Source of the DNA: JBOHWJ01 sp050736615
GTDB taxonomy: Bacteria; Desulfobacterota; Binatia; Binatales; Binataceae
Assembly: GCA_050736615.1 (NCBI GenBank)
Contig: JBOHWL010000123.1
Location: 29,808-93,807 of the forward strand
DNA: 64,000 bases
Reading direction: 5' to 3'
Both the position numbers and the translations under genes were made by a program. This document shows, piece by piece, positions 49,355 to 57,717 of this stretch. Numbering within the stretch: the stretch's first letter is position 1; the number at the start of each line of letters is the position of its first letter. Under the pieces are notes generated by a model. The model was not told the origin of the DNA. It ran no database searches and worked only from the letters and a program-made list of their open reading frames with translations.

Positions 49355-50017
49355 GTGAAAACCACCGAAGCGACCCTCGAGACGGTGCGCATCCGCTTGT
49401 CCGCACTGATCGGTGCGGGCGCGGAGTTGGCGGCGGGCCGCTACATCTCCACGGCATCCCGTCAAGAGTTCGTTGACGGCGCGGAATTTCGCGGATGGCG
49501 CGCTGGTTGTATCGCTTTTCTAAAAGAGGCGCTGGCGCCGGATAGTCCCTATCTCGAAGAATTTGAGTCCTGCTGCGACAGCCCCTACTTGAGCGCGGTC
49601 GCGCGCGGCCGGGCTATCTTGTCCGCGGTGCGCGAATATATCGACGCCGGTCCACTGGCGCGCGTCGAGGAGTTGGTCGCGGCCGAAGTCTTCAACGATC
49701 TGATCGCCATTGCATGCCGCTTGGTCGATGAGCGGCGCGGCGCCGCCTGCGCGACGATCCTGGGCGCCGTGCTGGAGGATCTGTTGCGGCGGCTGGCGCG
49801 CGCCCGCCGCCTCAGCTTCCACGAGCATCACGATGGCCTGGCGACCCTTAATGGCAAGCTCGCCGAGGCGCACGTCTATGGCGCAGACCTCGAGAGTCGG
49901 CTCCGGCAATGGGCGCGGACGCGGGAGCATGCGGCGGTCGGTCACGCGCCCTCGGATAGCGAAGCGCGGCGGATGGCGGCGTTCGTGCGCGAGTTCATGG
50001 CCGACTATTTGGCCTAG
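49355..50017 (+). CDS. HEPN-like hypothetical protein
   Basis: About 220 residues (GTG 49355; ATG 49331 lies in the repeat end). The C-terminal half has GAVLEDLLRRLARARRLSFHE, LNGKLAEAHVYGADLESRLRQWARTREHAAVGHAPSDSEARRMAAFVREFMADYL. The 'W..iRn.AaHg....s....V..m...v..F...yl' plan of HEPN-like abortive-infection and DUF4145-like families is matched, with the Arg-x6-His pair in TREHAAVGH. The first half is alpha-helical and not recognised. No partner gene is adjacent. Role unknown; antiviral or RNase function would be speculation. Confidence 0.6.
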   Translation: MKTTEATLETVRIRLSALIGAGAELAAGRYISTASRQEFVDGAEFRGWRAGCIAFLKEALAPDSPYLEEFESCCDSPYLSAVARGRAILSAVREYIDAGPLARVEELVAAEVFNDLIAIACRLVDERRGAACATILGAVLEDLLRRLARARRLSFHEHHDGLATLNGKLAEAHVYGADLESRLRQWARTREHAAVGHAPSDSEARRMAAFVREFMADYLA

Positions 50018-50111
50018 TCATCGAACTGTTGCGCGCGCGCCAGCCTCCGCTTGAGGCCCAGCGCATTGTGCGGCGCATGGCCCTCGGCGGCGTGGCAACG
50101 CCGTCCGCCAC

Positions 50112-50819
50112 TCATTGGGAAGGCGCCGCCGGCTGGCCACCGGGATTCATCGAGGGTGCGGCGCCGGTCGTGGGTGCACTGATCATTGGCTGTCGCCCCA
50201 TTGGCGCCATCCGCCCCATGCGCGGTGCCACCGGGCGATTGGGTAGTTCGTTTGCCATCGTCGGCATCGGAATCGGCTGCACCGCTTCGGGCGGCTTGCT
50301 CGCGATGGTTTCGGGCGGCAGCACAGTGGTGTCGACGGTGTAGAGATAGGCGGTCGAAGGAGCGGGGCTGGTTAGCAGAGTCGGAAACAGGGTCTCCCAT
50401 TGGAGCACCCGCGCGATTGGATTGGGATAATGTTCCTGGATTTTGCCCAATTCGACCGGTTTCGAACCCACCCTGATGCCCCTCAGAATGATCACGCCAT
50501 GCTGGGCGCGCAGGTCGTACAGACCCGGCGGCAGACTCGCCCCAAAGGCACCGTTAACATGTATCGGCGCGATATAGATGTCGCCGGTCAGATGGTTTTC
50601 AAAATGGAAGCGGCGCCCACCTTCAAGCACGCCCTGTCCGTTGACCAGCGTGCCTTGCACCCGCGCCGCCATCGCGGCGCCGGGCAGCGTCAGACCAATG
50701 ATGAGTAGCCCAATCGCGACCGCCGTCAGCCGCGCGCCTACGCCAGCGATTAGCGCTCGCCCGCGCTGGCGATGCAAGGTGGCGTGATTCGGATGGCGGC
50801 CAGTCACAACTCGCTTCAT
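50112..50819 (-). CDS. Exported protein of unknown function
   Basis: A 235-residue protein. From ATG 50819 there is a basic lead then a hydrophobic segment (LTAVAIGLLIIGLTLPGAAMA) ending in a classical AAMA cleavage site. The mature part begins with beta-strand-rich sequence (RVQGTLVNGQGVLEGGRRFHFENH) and continues with LPPGLYDLRAQHGVIILRGIRV, reminiscent of carboxypeptidase-regulatory-like or Pre-peptidase beta domains. The last about 80 residues are Pro/Ala/Met-rich and disordered. GGAAAGGTG upstream supports the start. Location probably periplasmic or outer surface. Confidence 0.6.
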   Translation of the reverse strand: MKRVVTGRHPNHATLHRQRGRALIAGVGARLTAVAIGLLIIGLTLPGAAMAARVQGTLVNGQGVLEGGRRFHFENHLTGDIYIAPIHVNGAFGASLPPGLYDLRAQHGVIILRGIRVGSKPVELGKIQEHYPNPIARVLQWETLFPTLLTSPAPSTAYLYTVDTTVLPPETIASKPPEAVQPIPMPTMANELPNRPVAPRMGRMAPMGRQPMISAPTTGAAPSMNPGGQPAAPSQ

Positions 50820-51011
50820 GCTTGAACACCTTTCCAGCGCATTCCTATGCTTGTCGCGCGCGCCGAGCAAGGCAATCCCCGGCTTTTTAGTTCGCGCGGG
50901 GCGATCAAATGCGCGGTTGCGTAGTGATTCCGCGGGACTCGCGGGAAGCATGCGCGCTGTGACACCGCGTTTCGTCTGGTCCCAGCCGCGCCGATTACAT
51001 ATGGTGGGGCA

Positions 51012-51359
51012 ATGGACGTGACGCTTTATCATAACCCCGCCTGCAGTCATTCGCGCGGCGCGCTGGAGTTGCTCAAAACGCGCGGCGCCGAGTTCACCGT
51101 GATTGAGTATCTGAAGCGGCCCCCGGGCCGCGAGACCCTCGAACAGATTATTGCGATGCTCGACGGACCAGTTGAAGAACTGGTCCGCAAGGACAAGCGG
51201 TTTAGCGAACTCGGGCTAAAGCCCGCCGCTTATGCCGATAAGGAAGCCGTGATCGGTATACTGCTGCAACATCCGGAATTGATGCAGCGCCCGATCGTGA
51301 TTCGTCGCGGGCACGCCGTGATCGCGCGGCCGGCCGAAAAGCTGCAGGCGTTGTTCTGA
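51012..51359 (+). CDS. ArsC/Spx-family reductase-like protein
   Basis: A 115-residue arsenate-reductase-fold protein. The N-terminal active-site Cys10 lies in YHNPACSHSRGALELLKTRG, an ArsC-type CxxSRG loop; FTVIEYLKRPPGRETLEQII and RPIVIRRGHAVIARPAEKL are family signatures. It could reduce arsenate with glutaredoxin or act as a thiol-redox protein. No arsB or arsR gene is adjacent. The gene has GGTGGGG a few nt upstream of ATG 51012. It is divergent from the exported protein gene. Confidence 0.8.
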   Translation: MDVTLYHNPACSHSRGALELLKTRGAEFTVIEYLKRPPGRETLEQIIAMLDGPVEELVRKDKRFSELGLKPAAYADKEAVIGILLQHPELMQRPIVIRRGHAVIARPAEKLQALF

Positions 51360-51391
51360 TTCGTTCGCCGCTGAGGTACGACCGGAAAGCG

Positions 51392-51781
51392 CTAACCCAT
51401 GATCTCGACCAGATCCGAATACTGACGAAGGACGAAATCGGCGGTCAGCAACCGCGCGGGTTCGTGGATCGCTTGGGCCACCAGCACGCGGTCGAATGGA
51501 TCACGATGATATAGGGGTAGCTGCCTGACGCCGGCGGCATGCGCCGCACTGATGGGCAATTCCATAAGCTCCATGAGTTTTGCGGTTTGAATCAGGTCGT
51601 TGAGTCCAACCGGCAAGCTTAGACGTCCGATCCGTAGCTTGATTGCTAATTCCCAGATACTCGCCGCGGAGAACAGAATCTCATTTTCGGACGATTCGAG
51701 CATCGCGCGCCACCGTGCGGACAACTTATCCGGCTCAGCTATGGCCCAAAGCAATACGTGCGTATCAACGAGCAGGCGCAT
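51392..51781 (-). CDS. vapC: PIN-domain toxin (VapC-like)
   Basis: A 129-residue PIN-domain nuclease of the Phd-linked group. It begins MRLLVDTHVLLWAIAEPDKLS (Asp6), has SAASIWELAIKLRIGRL (Glu near 43) and HRDPFDRVLVAQA (acidic residues), then LLTADFVL. These are the usual PIN catalytic acids. It overlaps the upstream antitoxin gene by 17 nt (51765-51781), a normal toxin-antitoxin arrangement. Confidence 0.88.
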   Translation of the reverse strand: MRLLVDTHVLLWAIAEPDKLSARWRAMLESSENEILFSAASIWELAIKLRIGRLSLPVGLNDLIQTAKLMELMELPISAAHAAGVRQLPLYHRDPFDRVLVAQAIHEPARLLTADFVLRQYSDLVEIMG

Positions 51782-52016
51782 CCTTGCCGCCGTCGAATAA
51801 AATCAACGTCTCCTCGGGCAAGGCGGCGTCGAAGTCCGCAGCGACGGAGAAGCTTCCAGCGAGCAGCCCGAGTTTGCGTTGGTGTATGGCGCGCACCGGC
51901 ACAAGCCGCGCCACCGGTTTGCCGGCTTTAGCGATAATTACTTCGTTTCCCTCGGACGCTTCCTCAATGAGCTTCGATAGATGGGTTTTGGCGTCGTGAA
52001 TATTGATCATCCGCAT
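51765..52016 (-). CDS. Phd/YefM-family antitoxin
   Basis: An 83-residue antitoxin: MINIHDAKTHLSKLIEEASEGNEVIIAKAGKPVARLVPV is the classic Phd/YefM pattern (DNA-binding N-terminal domain). The C-terminal half is a flexible toxin-binding tail (DAALPEETLILFDGG). Start ATG 52016 or 52010. The downstream PIN-domain gene is its cognate toxin, with the genes overlapping by 17 nt. It lies between arsC-like and rpmB genes. Confidence 0.88.
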   Translation of the reverse strand: MRMINIHDAKTHLSKLIEEASEGNEVIIAKAGKPVARLVPVRAIHQRKLGLLAGSFSVAADFDAALPEETLILFDGGKDAPAR

Positions 52017-52150
52017 CGAACTAAGCTTAGTCTAGTCTGATTGCAAAAACAGCTGAAGTCAGCCGTTCGGCCGGCCGAAAAGCTGTAGGCGCTGTTCTGA
52101 TCGGTCTGGCGCGGCGACATCGGGCGCCGGCATGGTCAGGCGCGCCGCGG

Positions 52151-52339
52151 CTAGGCGCTTTTGCGGACTTTGCCGCTGCGGATACAGCGCGTGCATACCA
52201 GCATCCGCTTGACCCCGCCCGCGGTCGCGGCGCGCACTTCTTGCAGGTTGGGACGCCAGCGCCGCTTGGTTTTGTTGTTGGCGTGACTGACGTTATTACC
52301 CACCGAGGGAAATTTTCCACATATTGCGCAATGTCTCAT
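52151..52339 (-). CDS. rpmB: 50S ribosomal protein L28
   Basis: A 62-residue L28 with the zinc-binding type cysteine pairs: CAICGK near the N-terminus and CTRC near the C-terminus. Signatures are GNNVSHANNKTKRRWRPNL and VRAATAGGVKRMLVC. ATG 52339 fits family N-termini; ATG 52351 is also in frame. Single gene here, not next to rpmG. Confidence 0.93.
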   Translation of the reverse strand: MRHCAICGKFPSVGNNVSHANNKTKRRWRPNLQEVRAATAGGVKRMLVCTRCIRSGKVRKSA

Positions 52340-52749
52340 GGTCAGATCCATCCCAAAGTATGAAGTTTAAACACTCAAAATAGCCGGAGGCGCGCGACGA
52401 TTAAAGAGGGGGACCGCCGGCGGGAAACTCCGCACAGACCGCATGCTGTCAGGCTCGTGTACGGGGGATCCCGTCAGAGTGGAGTCGCAGGTGGAGCGAG
52501 CATACTGGTGAAGCGAAGCGCAACGAGCGCGCGTCGCGAGCTGCGTTCAGAGTTGGCAATCGGGTTTGGTTTCGGAATGTCTATCCACAGGCCCCGCGCG
52601 GGCAAGTGGATTAAGCCGTGCCCCTCGCACCACGCGCGGCGGCTTCGGCTTGAGTCCGTCAGCCAAAAGCTACAAGCTTGAGCGCAATGATATCGATCGC
52701 CGCCGGCGCGCGTCCCGACCACATGGAAGCACGCGGGCGCGCCTCTGAC
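52340..52749. other. Intergenic region upstream of mutL with repeat remnants
   Basis: No gene is supported. At 52426-52450 GGGAAACTCCGCACAGACCG and the following CATGCTGTCA resemble the left end of repeat copy 5, a solo end without the rest. Further remnants are GTGGAGCGAGCATAC and GAAGCGAAGCGCAACGAGCG (52491-52540), related to the accessory repeat segment. Confidence 0.45.
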
Positions 52750-54579
52750 ATGACGGAGCGAGTGGTCCATATTCTGCCCGAGCAGGTGGCCAGCCAGATC
52801 GCCGCGGGCGAAGTGGTCGAGCGGCCGGCCTCGGCCTTGAAGGAACTCGTCGAGAATTCACTCGATGCTGGCGCGCGCACCGTCAGTGTCGAAATCGCAC
52901 GCGGCGGCGGCGCGCTTATCAGCGTCAGCGACGACGGCTGTGGGATGACCCGCGAGGACGCCGTGCTGGCCCTGCGCCGTCATGCCACCTCCAAGCTGCG
53001 CGACGCCGCCGGCCTGAGCGCCATCGCGACGTTGGGCTTTCGCGGCGAGGCGTTGGCGGCGATTGCGAGCGTCGCCCATCTGGAGTTGCGTACGCGCCGC
53101 GCGGACGATTCGCATGGAGTCGAGTTGCTCGTCGATGGCGGCGAGCCGCAACGCGTACAAGCCTGCGCGATAGCACCCGGCACCGCGATCGTGGTGCGGG
53201 AACTGTTCTTCAACACGCCCGCCCGGCTTAAATTCCTCAAGACGGTCGCGACCGAGCAAAGCGCGGCGGCCGAGGCGCTCCAGCGGCTGGCATTGGCCAA
53301 TCCGCACGTCGCCTTCAGCATGCGCGCCGACGGTCGCGCGTTGATCGACGTGCCGCGTGCGAGCAGTCTGCTCGAGCGCTGGCGCCAACTGTTCGGCGCG
53401 AAACTGGCCGCGCGGATGCGGCCGTTTGCCGCCGGTGACCCGCGGCTTCGAGCTTGGGGTCTTGCCAGTATGAGCCAGGAATCGTTTCCCACCGCGCGGC
53501 TGGTGTTGACCTTCGTCAATCGCCGGGCGGTGCGCGACCGGATGCTGGCGCGGGCGGTGATGGCGGCTTATCAGACGCTGTTGCCGCGCGGACGCCATCC
53601 GGCGGTCGCGTTGATGGTCGAGCTCAAGCCCGAAGAAGTTGACGTCAACGTCCATCCGATGAAGACCGAGGTGCGCTTTCGCCATGGCGGTGCCATTTTC
53701 GAAGTGGTCTATCACGCGTTGCACGCATCTCTGTCCGATCAGAGCGAGCCTTCGCCGCAAGCGATTGCTGAGATCGTCGCTCCCGACGCGGACACGATGC
53801 GAACCGTGGCGGCGATCGCGCCCGAGCCCCGTTCTGAACGCGCGTTGCGGCTGGTGGCCGACGCCGCATCGCCATCCGCCGTGCAGCGCCCGTTGGCGAT
53901 CGGCTTCGGACGTTACCCTGCTACGCCCGGCGCGAATGGCGCGACCGTGGCCGTGTCCGCGGTTGCGCTCGCCGCGCCGGTGCCGACCGCCAACGTGCCG
54001 ATCTATTCGCGTCTGCGCATCGTCGGTCAGCTCTTCGCCGGCTATATCGCGCTCGAACATGAGGATGGCCTGCTGCTGATCGACCAGCACGCGGCGCACG
54101 AACGCGTCACCTTCGAACGTCTGCGCGCCGAGTTGCGCGCGGGCGGGATTCGCGTACAGGCAATGTTGACGCCGGCCACGCTGGAACTTAATCCGGCGCG
54201 CGCCGCACAGGTGATGGCGTCATTGGCGGAGTTGCGCGCGATGGGCTTCGAGACCGAGCCGTTCGGCCCCACCACCCTGGTGGTCAAAGGCGCCCCAGCC
54301 GTGTTCGGGGCCGAAGGCGGCCTGGGACTGCTCAACGAAATGATCGGCGCAATGGGCGAGCATGGCTTCGGGATCGGCGGCGAGAGCGCCTTCGAGAATA
54401 TGCTCAAGCAGCTTGCCTGCCACGGCTCGATCCGCGCCGGACGGCTGCTCGAGCCGCGTGAGATGGCGGCGTTGCTGACCGAGCTTGATCGCACTGAATT
54501 CAAGACCAACTGCCCGCACGGGCGGCCGGTGCATATCCAGTTCGCGCGCGGCCAGATCGAGCGCATGTTTCGCCGATGA
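52750..54579 (+). CDS. mutL: DNA mismatch repair protein MutL (endonuclease type)
   Basis: Matchmaker ATPase of mismatch repair. 609 residues from ATG 52750. The N-terminal GHKL ATPase is typical: IAAGEVVERPASALKELVENSLDAGA, DDGCGM, TLGFRGEALAAIASV, FNTPARLKFLK. The C-terminal domain has DQHAAHERVTFE, the endonuclease motif, plus ACHGSIRAG and CPHGRPVHIQF, so it is predicted to be nicking-competent (MutH-independent repair). Other in-frame starts (52687, 52723) are possible. Its stop overlaps miaA by 4 nt, an operon mutL-miaA as in many bacteria. Confidence 0.95.
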   Translation: MTERVVHILPEQVASQIAAGEVVERPASALKELVENSLDAGARTVSVEIARGGGALISVSDDGCGMTREDAVLALRRHATSKLRDAAGLSAIATLGFRGEALAAIASVAHLELRTRRADDSHGVELLVDGGEPQRVQACAIAPGTAIVVRELFFNTPARLKFLKTVATEQSAAAEALQRLALANPHVAFSMRADGRALIDVPRASSLLERWRQLFGAKLAARMRPFAAGDPRLRAWGLASMSQESFPTARLVLTFVNRRAVRDRMLARAVMAAYQTLLPRGRHPAVALMVELKPEEVDVNVHPMKTEVRFRHGGAIFEVVYHALHASLSDQSEPSPQAIAEIVAPDADTMRTVAAIAPEPRSERALRLVADAASPSAVQRPLAIGFGRYPATPGANGATVAVSAVALAAPVPTANVPIYSRLRIVGQLFAGYIALEHEDGLLLIDQHAAHERVTFERLRAELRAGGIRVQAMLTPATLELNPARAAQVMASLAELRAMGFETEPFGPTTLVVKGAPAVFGAEGGLGLLNEMIGAMGEHGFGIGGESAFENMLKQLACHGSIRAGRLLEPREMAALLTELDRTEFKTNCPHGRPVHIQFARGQIERMFRR

Positions 54580-55586
54580 CGCGCGCCTTTGAACCGCGCG
54601 TCGCGGCGCAAGCGATTGCCGTGGCCAGGGATGCGGGCGCGCGCGAGGAAGGGGCGGGACGCTTGCGCGTCGGTCTCATCGTGGGACCGACCGGGGTGGG
54701 CAAAACCTCCTTCGCAATCGCGCTGGCGGAGAAACTCGGCGCCGAGATCGTCAACGCCGATTCGCGTCAATGCTACCGCGGCATGGATATCGGCACGGCC
54801 AAGGCGTCGCCGGCCGAACGCCGCCGCGTACCCCATCACCTGATCGATATCCGGCCAGCGGACGCGCCTTTGGACGTGGCCGCCTTCGCGCGCCTGGCGC
54901 ATGAGGCGATCGCGGCCATCGCCGGGCGCCGACGCCCGGTCCTGGTGGTCGGTGGCAGCGGTCTTTATTTGCGCGTGTTATGCGGCGGAATCTTCGCCGG
55001 ACCGCCGGCCTGTGAGAAAATCCGCGGCGAATTGAACGCGCTCGGGGACGCGCCGTCGCTGCATCGGCGCCTGGCCGAGGTCGATGCCGCCAGCGCCAGT
55101 TGGATCGCCCCGAATGATCGCCGGCGCATCGTGCGCGCACTCGAAGTCTATAATTTAACCGGCGTGCCGCTGAGCGAGCATCAGCGGCGCCACGCCTTTA
55201 CCGCGCGCGTCTACGAGACGCTTCGGATCGGATTGGAAATTCCGCGCGCGCGCTTGTACGCGGCGATTAACCGGCGCTTCGATGCGATGGTCGCGAGGGG
55301 GCTGGTCGACGAGGTGCGGAGCCTGCTTGCGGCCGGAGTGAAGCTCGACGCGCTCGGCACGATTGGTTACCGCCAGATAGCCGCCTATCTGCTCGGCGAG
55401 CTTGACCTGGCGCGTGCGGTCGAACTGGCCAAACGCGACACACGCCGGCTGGCCAAACGCCAGCTCACCTGGTTTCGCCACGAGCGTGCGACTGTCTGGC
55501 TTGACCCAGCGCGGGATTTATCCGTGGCGCGGGAGCGCTTGAAGGCATTTTTCGCAGGCGATGACTTGCATGGAACGGAAAACTGA
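54576..55586 (+). CDS. miaA: tRNA dimethylallyltransferase MiaA
   Basis: Adds a dimethylallyl group to A37 of tRNAs reading UNN codons. 336 residues. P-loop GPTGVGKTS (37-45), the catalytic NADSRQCYRGMDIGTAKA, then PHHLIDI, and GGSGLYLRVLCGGI. The C-terminal region has the tRNA-binding GTIGYRQIAAYLLGE and RQLTWFRHE. The extra basic/alanine-rich N-terminus (about 30 residues) precedes the P-loop; an inner start cannot be excluded. Overlaps mutL at the start and accA at the end. Confidence 0.95.
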   Translation: MTRAFEPRVAAQAIAVARDAGAREEGAGRLRVGLIVGPTGVGKTSFAIALAEKLGAEIVNADSRQCYRGMDIGTAKASPAERRRVPHHLIDIRPADAPLDVAAFARLAHEAIAAIAGRRRPVLVVGGSGLYLRVLCGGIFAGPPACEKIRGELNALGDAPSLHRRLAEVDAASASWIAPNDRRRIVRALEVYNLTGVPLSEHQRRHAFTARVYETLRIGLEIPRARLYAAINRRFDAMVARGLVDEVRSLLAAGVKLDALGTIGYRQIAAYLLGELDLARAVELAKRDTRRLAKRQLTWFRHERATVWLDPARDLSVARERLKAFFAGDDLHGTEN

Positions 55587-56562
55587 ATTGGCGGCTGATG
55601 GCCCGGAATTGGGGGAAATGGAAACGCGGCTGGACGAGTTGCGCCGGCGCCTGCGCGAACCGTTGACGGCGAGGGAAAAGCGTGCGCTGTTGCTCGATCA
55701 GGCAGGGCTGCAAGCCGGCTACAAGGCGCGGCTGGGTGCGATCGACCGGGTGCGCCTGGCGCGCAATCCCGGCCGTCCGCAAACGCTCGACTATATCGAC
55801 GGCCTGATCAGCGACTTTATGGAAATTCACGGCGACCGGCGCTTTGCCGACGATGGTGCGATCGTGGCCGGCCTGGGTTATTTTCAGCGCCGCCCGGTGG
55901 CGATCGTCGGCCATCAGCGCGGACGCTCGACCACCGATCGCCTCCGACGCAATTTCGGCAAGCCCCATCCCGAGGGTTATCGCAAGGCCGCGCGCGTCTT
56001 CGATCTTGCCCATCGCTTTGGCCTGCCACTCGTCACCTTCATAGATACGCAGGGCGCCGAACCGGGCGTGGGCGCGGAGGAACGCGGCCAGGCCGAGGCG
56101 ATCGCCGCCAATCTCGAACTGATGGCGCGCCTCGAAGTGCCGGTGGTTACCTGCGTGATCGGCGAGGGTGGTTCGGGCGGCGCTTTGGCACTGGGCGTCG
56201 CCAACGTGGTGCTGATGCAGGAATACGCCTGCTACTCCGTGATCACGCCCGAGGGATGCGCCGCGATCCTGTGGCGGCAGGGCGGCCCCGAGAAGGTCGC
56301 GGAGGCGGCCGCGGCGCTCAAGCTCACCGCCGAGGACCTGCTCGGCCTGGGCGTGGTGGATGAAGTTATCGCCGAGCCGGCCGGCGGAGCGCATCGCGAC
56401 CCCGCCGCCGCGGTGAGCCTTCTGGGCGCGGCGCTCGGCCGGCATCTGACGCGGCTGCGGCGGCTGGGGACGGCCGAACTGCGACATCATCGCGAGCGTA
56501 AACTGGCCGCGATGGGTTCGGCGTTTTTACAACGCGTTGAAAACCGCGGCCGGATCGGTTAG
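55570..56562 (+). CDS. accA: Acetyl-CoA carboxylase carboxyltransferase, alpha subunit
   Basis: Transfers carboxyl from carboxybiotin to acetyl-CoA for malonyl-CoA synthesis, with AccD. About 330 residues. Features: LDELRRRLREPLTAREKRALL (N-terminal helical region), DYIDGLISDFMEIHGDRRFADD, RRPVAIVGHQRGRSTTDRLRRNFGKPHPEGYRKA, FIDTQGAEPGVGAEERGQAEAIA and EGGSGGALALG, all strongly AccA. ATG 55570 or 55561 are possible; both overlap miaA, so it is in the same operon. accD is not in the window. Confidence 0.93.
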   Translation: MERKTELAADGPELGEMETRLDELRRRLREPLTAREKRALLLDQAGLQAGYKARLGAIDRVRLARNPGRPQTLDYIDGLISDFMEIHGDRRFADDGAIVAGLGYFQRRPVAIVGHQRGRSTTDRLRRNFGKPHPEGYRKAARVFDLAHRFGLPLVTFIDTQGAEPGVGAEERGQAEAIAANLELMARLEVPVVTCVIGEGGSGGALALGVANVVLMQEYACYSVITPEGCAAILWRQGGPEKVAEAAAALKLTAEDLLGLGVVDEVIAEPAGGAHRDPAAAVSLLGAALGRHLTRLRRLGTAELRHHRERKLAAMGSAFLQRVENRGRIG

Positions 56563-56574
56563 CGATGGCTCGCG

Positions 56575-57705
56575 ATGGCATCCACCGGAGCGAAAAAAAC
56601 GGGGTCGAAAAAAACCGCGGCGCGTGAAGACCCGCTCGCGGAGCTGCGCGCCACCATCGACGAGATTAACGGCGCGATCGTGCGGTTGCTGGCGGCGCGG
56701 GCGCAGGCGGCCCAGCGTATCGGCCATTTGAAGCAGCGCGACGGTGCGCCGATCGTGCAGCCGGCGCGCGAGCGCGAGGTGCTCGAACGGGTCGTCGCGC
56801 TAAATCCGGGACCGCTCGGCGCCGACCATTTGCGGCGTATTTTCACCGAGATCATCTCCGCCTGCACCGCGCTTGAACGCACGATTCGGGTCGCCTACCT
56901 GGGCCCCGAGCATACCTATTCGCATGAAGCCGCGCGGCTGCGCTTCGGCGCCAGCGCCGGCTTCATCCCGCAGAGTTCAATCGCGGCGGTATTCGCCGCG
57001 CTCGACAACGAACGCGCCGAGTACGGGGTGGTGCCGGTGGAAAACTCCACCGAAGGTTCGGTCAGCCTCACGCTTGACCTGCTGATCGACACATCGATGG
57101 TGATCGTGGGCGAAATCCTGCTGCCGATTCGCCATGCTCTGATGTCCCGGGAGGGCGACCCGGCCGCGCTCGCGCGCGTGGTGTCCCATCAGCAATCACT
57201 GGGACAATGCCGCGATTATCTCGCCGCCAACCTGCCGCATTGTGAACTCGAGGCGGTGTCCTCCAATAGCCAGGCGGCGCGGATGGCGGCGTCCGACGCG
57301 CGCCTGGGCGCGATCGCGTCGGTGGCGGCGGCCAAGGCCCATGAGCTCAAAATAATCGCCGAGAATATCCAGGACGTGGCGCATAACACCACCCGCTTTC
57401 TGGTTATCGGCCAGCATCCGGTGGCGCGCAGCGGCGCGGACAAGACCAGCCTGCTGTTCGCCGTGCCGGAGCGGGCCGGCGCGTTGCATGACGCGCTCAG
57501 CCTGTTCGCGCGCAATCGGATCAATTTGACCATGATCCAATCGCGGCCGCAGCGCGGGCGACAGTGGGCCTATATTTTTTTCGTCGATCTGCAGGGCCAT
57601 CGCGATGACGCCCGGCTCAAGCGCGCGCTGGCGGCGTTGGAGCGGCGGGCGCTTTTTTTGAAAGTGCTGGGGTCGTATCCTGAAGGCAGGGCGGCCGGCG
57701 GTTGA
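56575..57705 (+). CDS. pheA: Bifunctional chorismate mutase/prephenate dehydratase
   Basis: P-protein for phenylalanine synthesis. 376 residues. The chorismate mutase AroQ domain (about 20-100) has LRATIDEINGAIVRLLAARAQAAQRIGHLK. The prephenate dehydratase domain (about 105-290) has YLGPEHTYSHEAA, VPVENSTEGSV and NTTRFLVIG. The ACT domain (about 300-370) follows with GALHDALSLFARNRINLTMIQSRP: the usual Phe-binding ESRP motif here reads QSRP. ATG 56575 is 12 nt after accA. hisC follows at 12 nt, so a continuous operon is likely. Confidence 0.93.
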   Translation: MASTGAKKTGSKKTAAREDPLAELRATIDEINGAIVRLLAARAQAAQRIGHLKQRDGAPIVQPAREREVLERVVALNPGPLGADHLRRIFTEIISACTALERTIRVAYLGPEHTYSHEAARLRFGASAGFIPQSSIAAVFAALDNERAEYGVVPVENSTEGSVSLTLDLLIDTSMVIVGEILLPIRHALMSREGDPAALARVVSHQQSLGQCRDYLAANLPHCELEAVSSNSQAARMAASDARLGAIASVAAAKAHELKIIAENIQDVAHNTTRFLVIGQHPVARSGADKTSLLFAVPERAGALHDALSLFARNRINLTMIQSRPQRGRQWAYIFFVDLQGHRDDARLKRALAALERRALFLKVLGSYPEGRAAGG

Positions 57706-57717
57706 AGCCGGCAGCCC

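Noticed and set aside
52474..52770. Minus-strand open frame upstream of mutL
   Set aside because: Built of repeat remnants and overlapping the mutL start; no family match.
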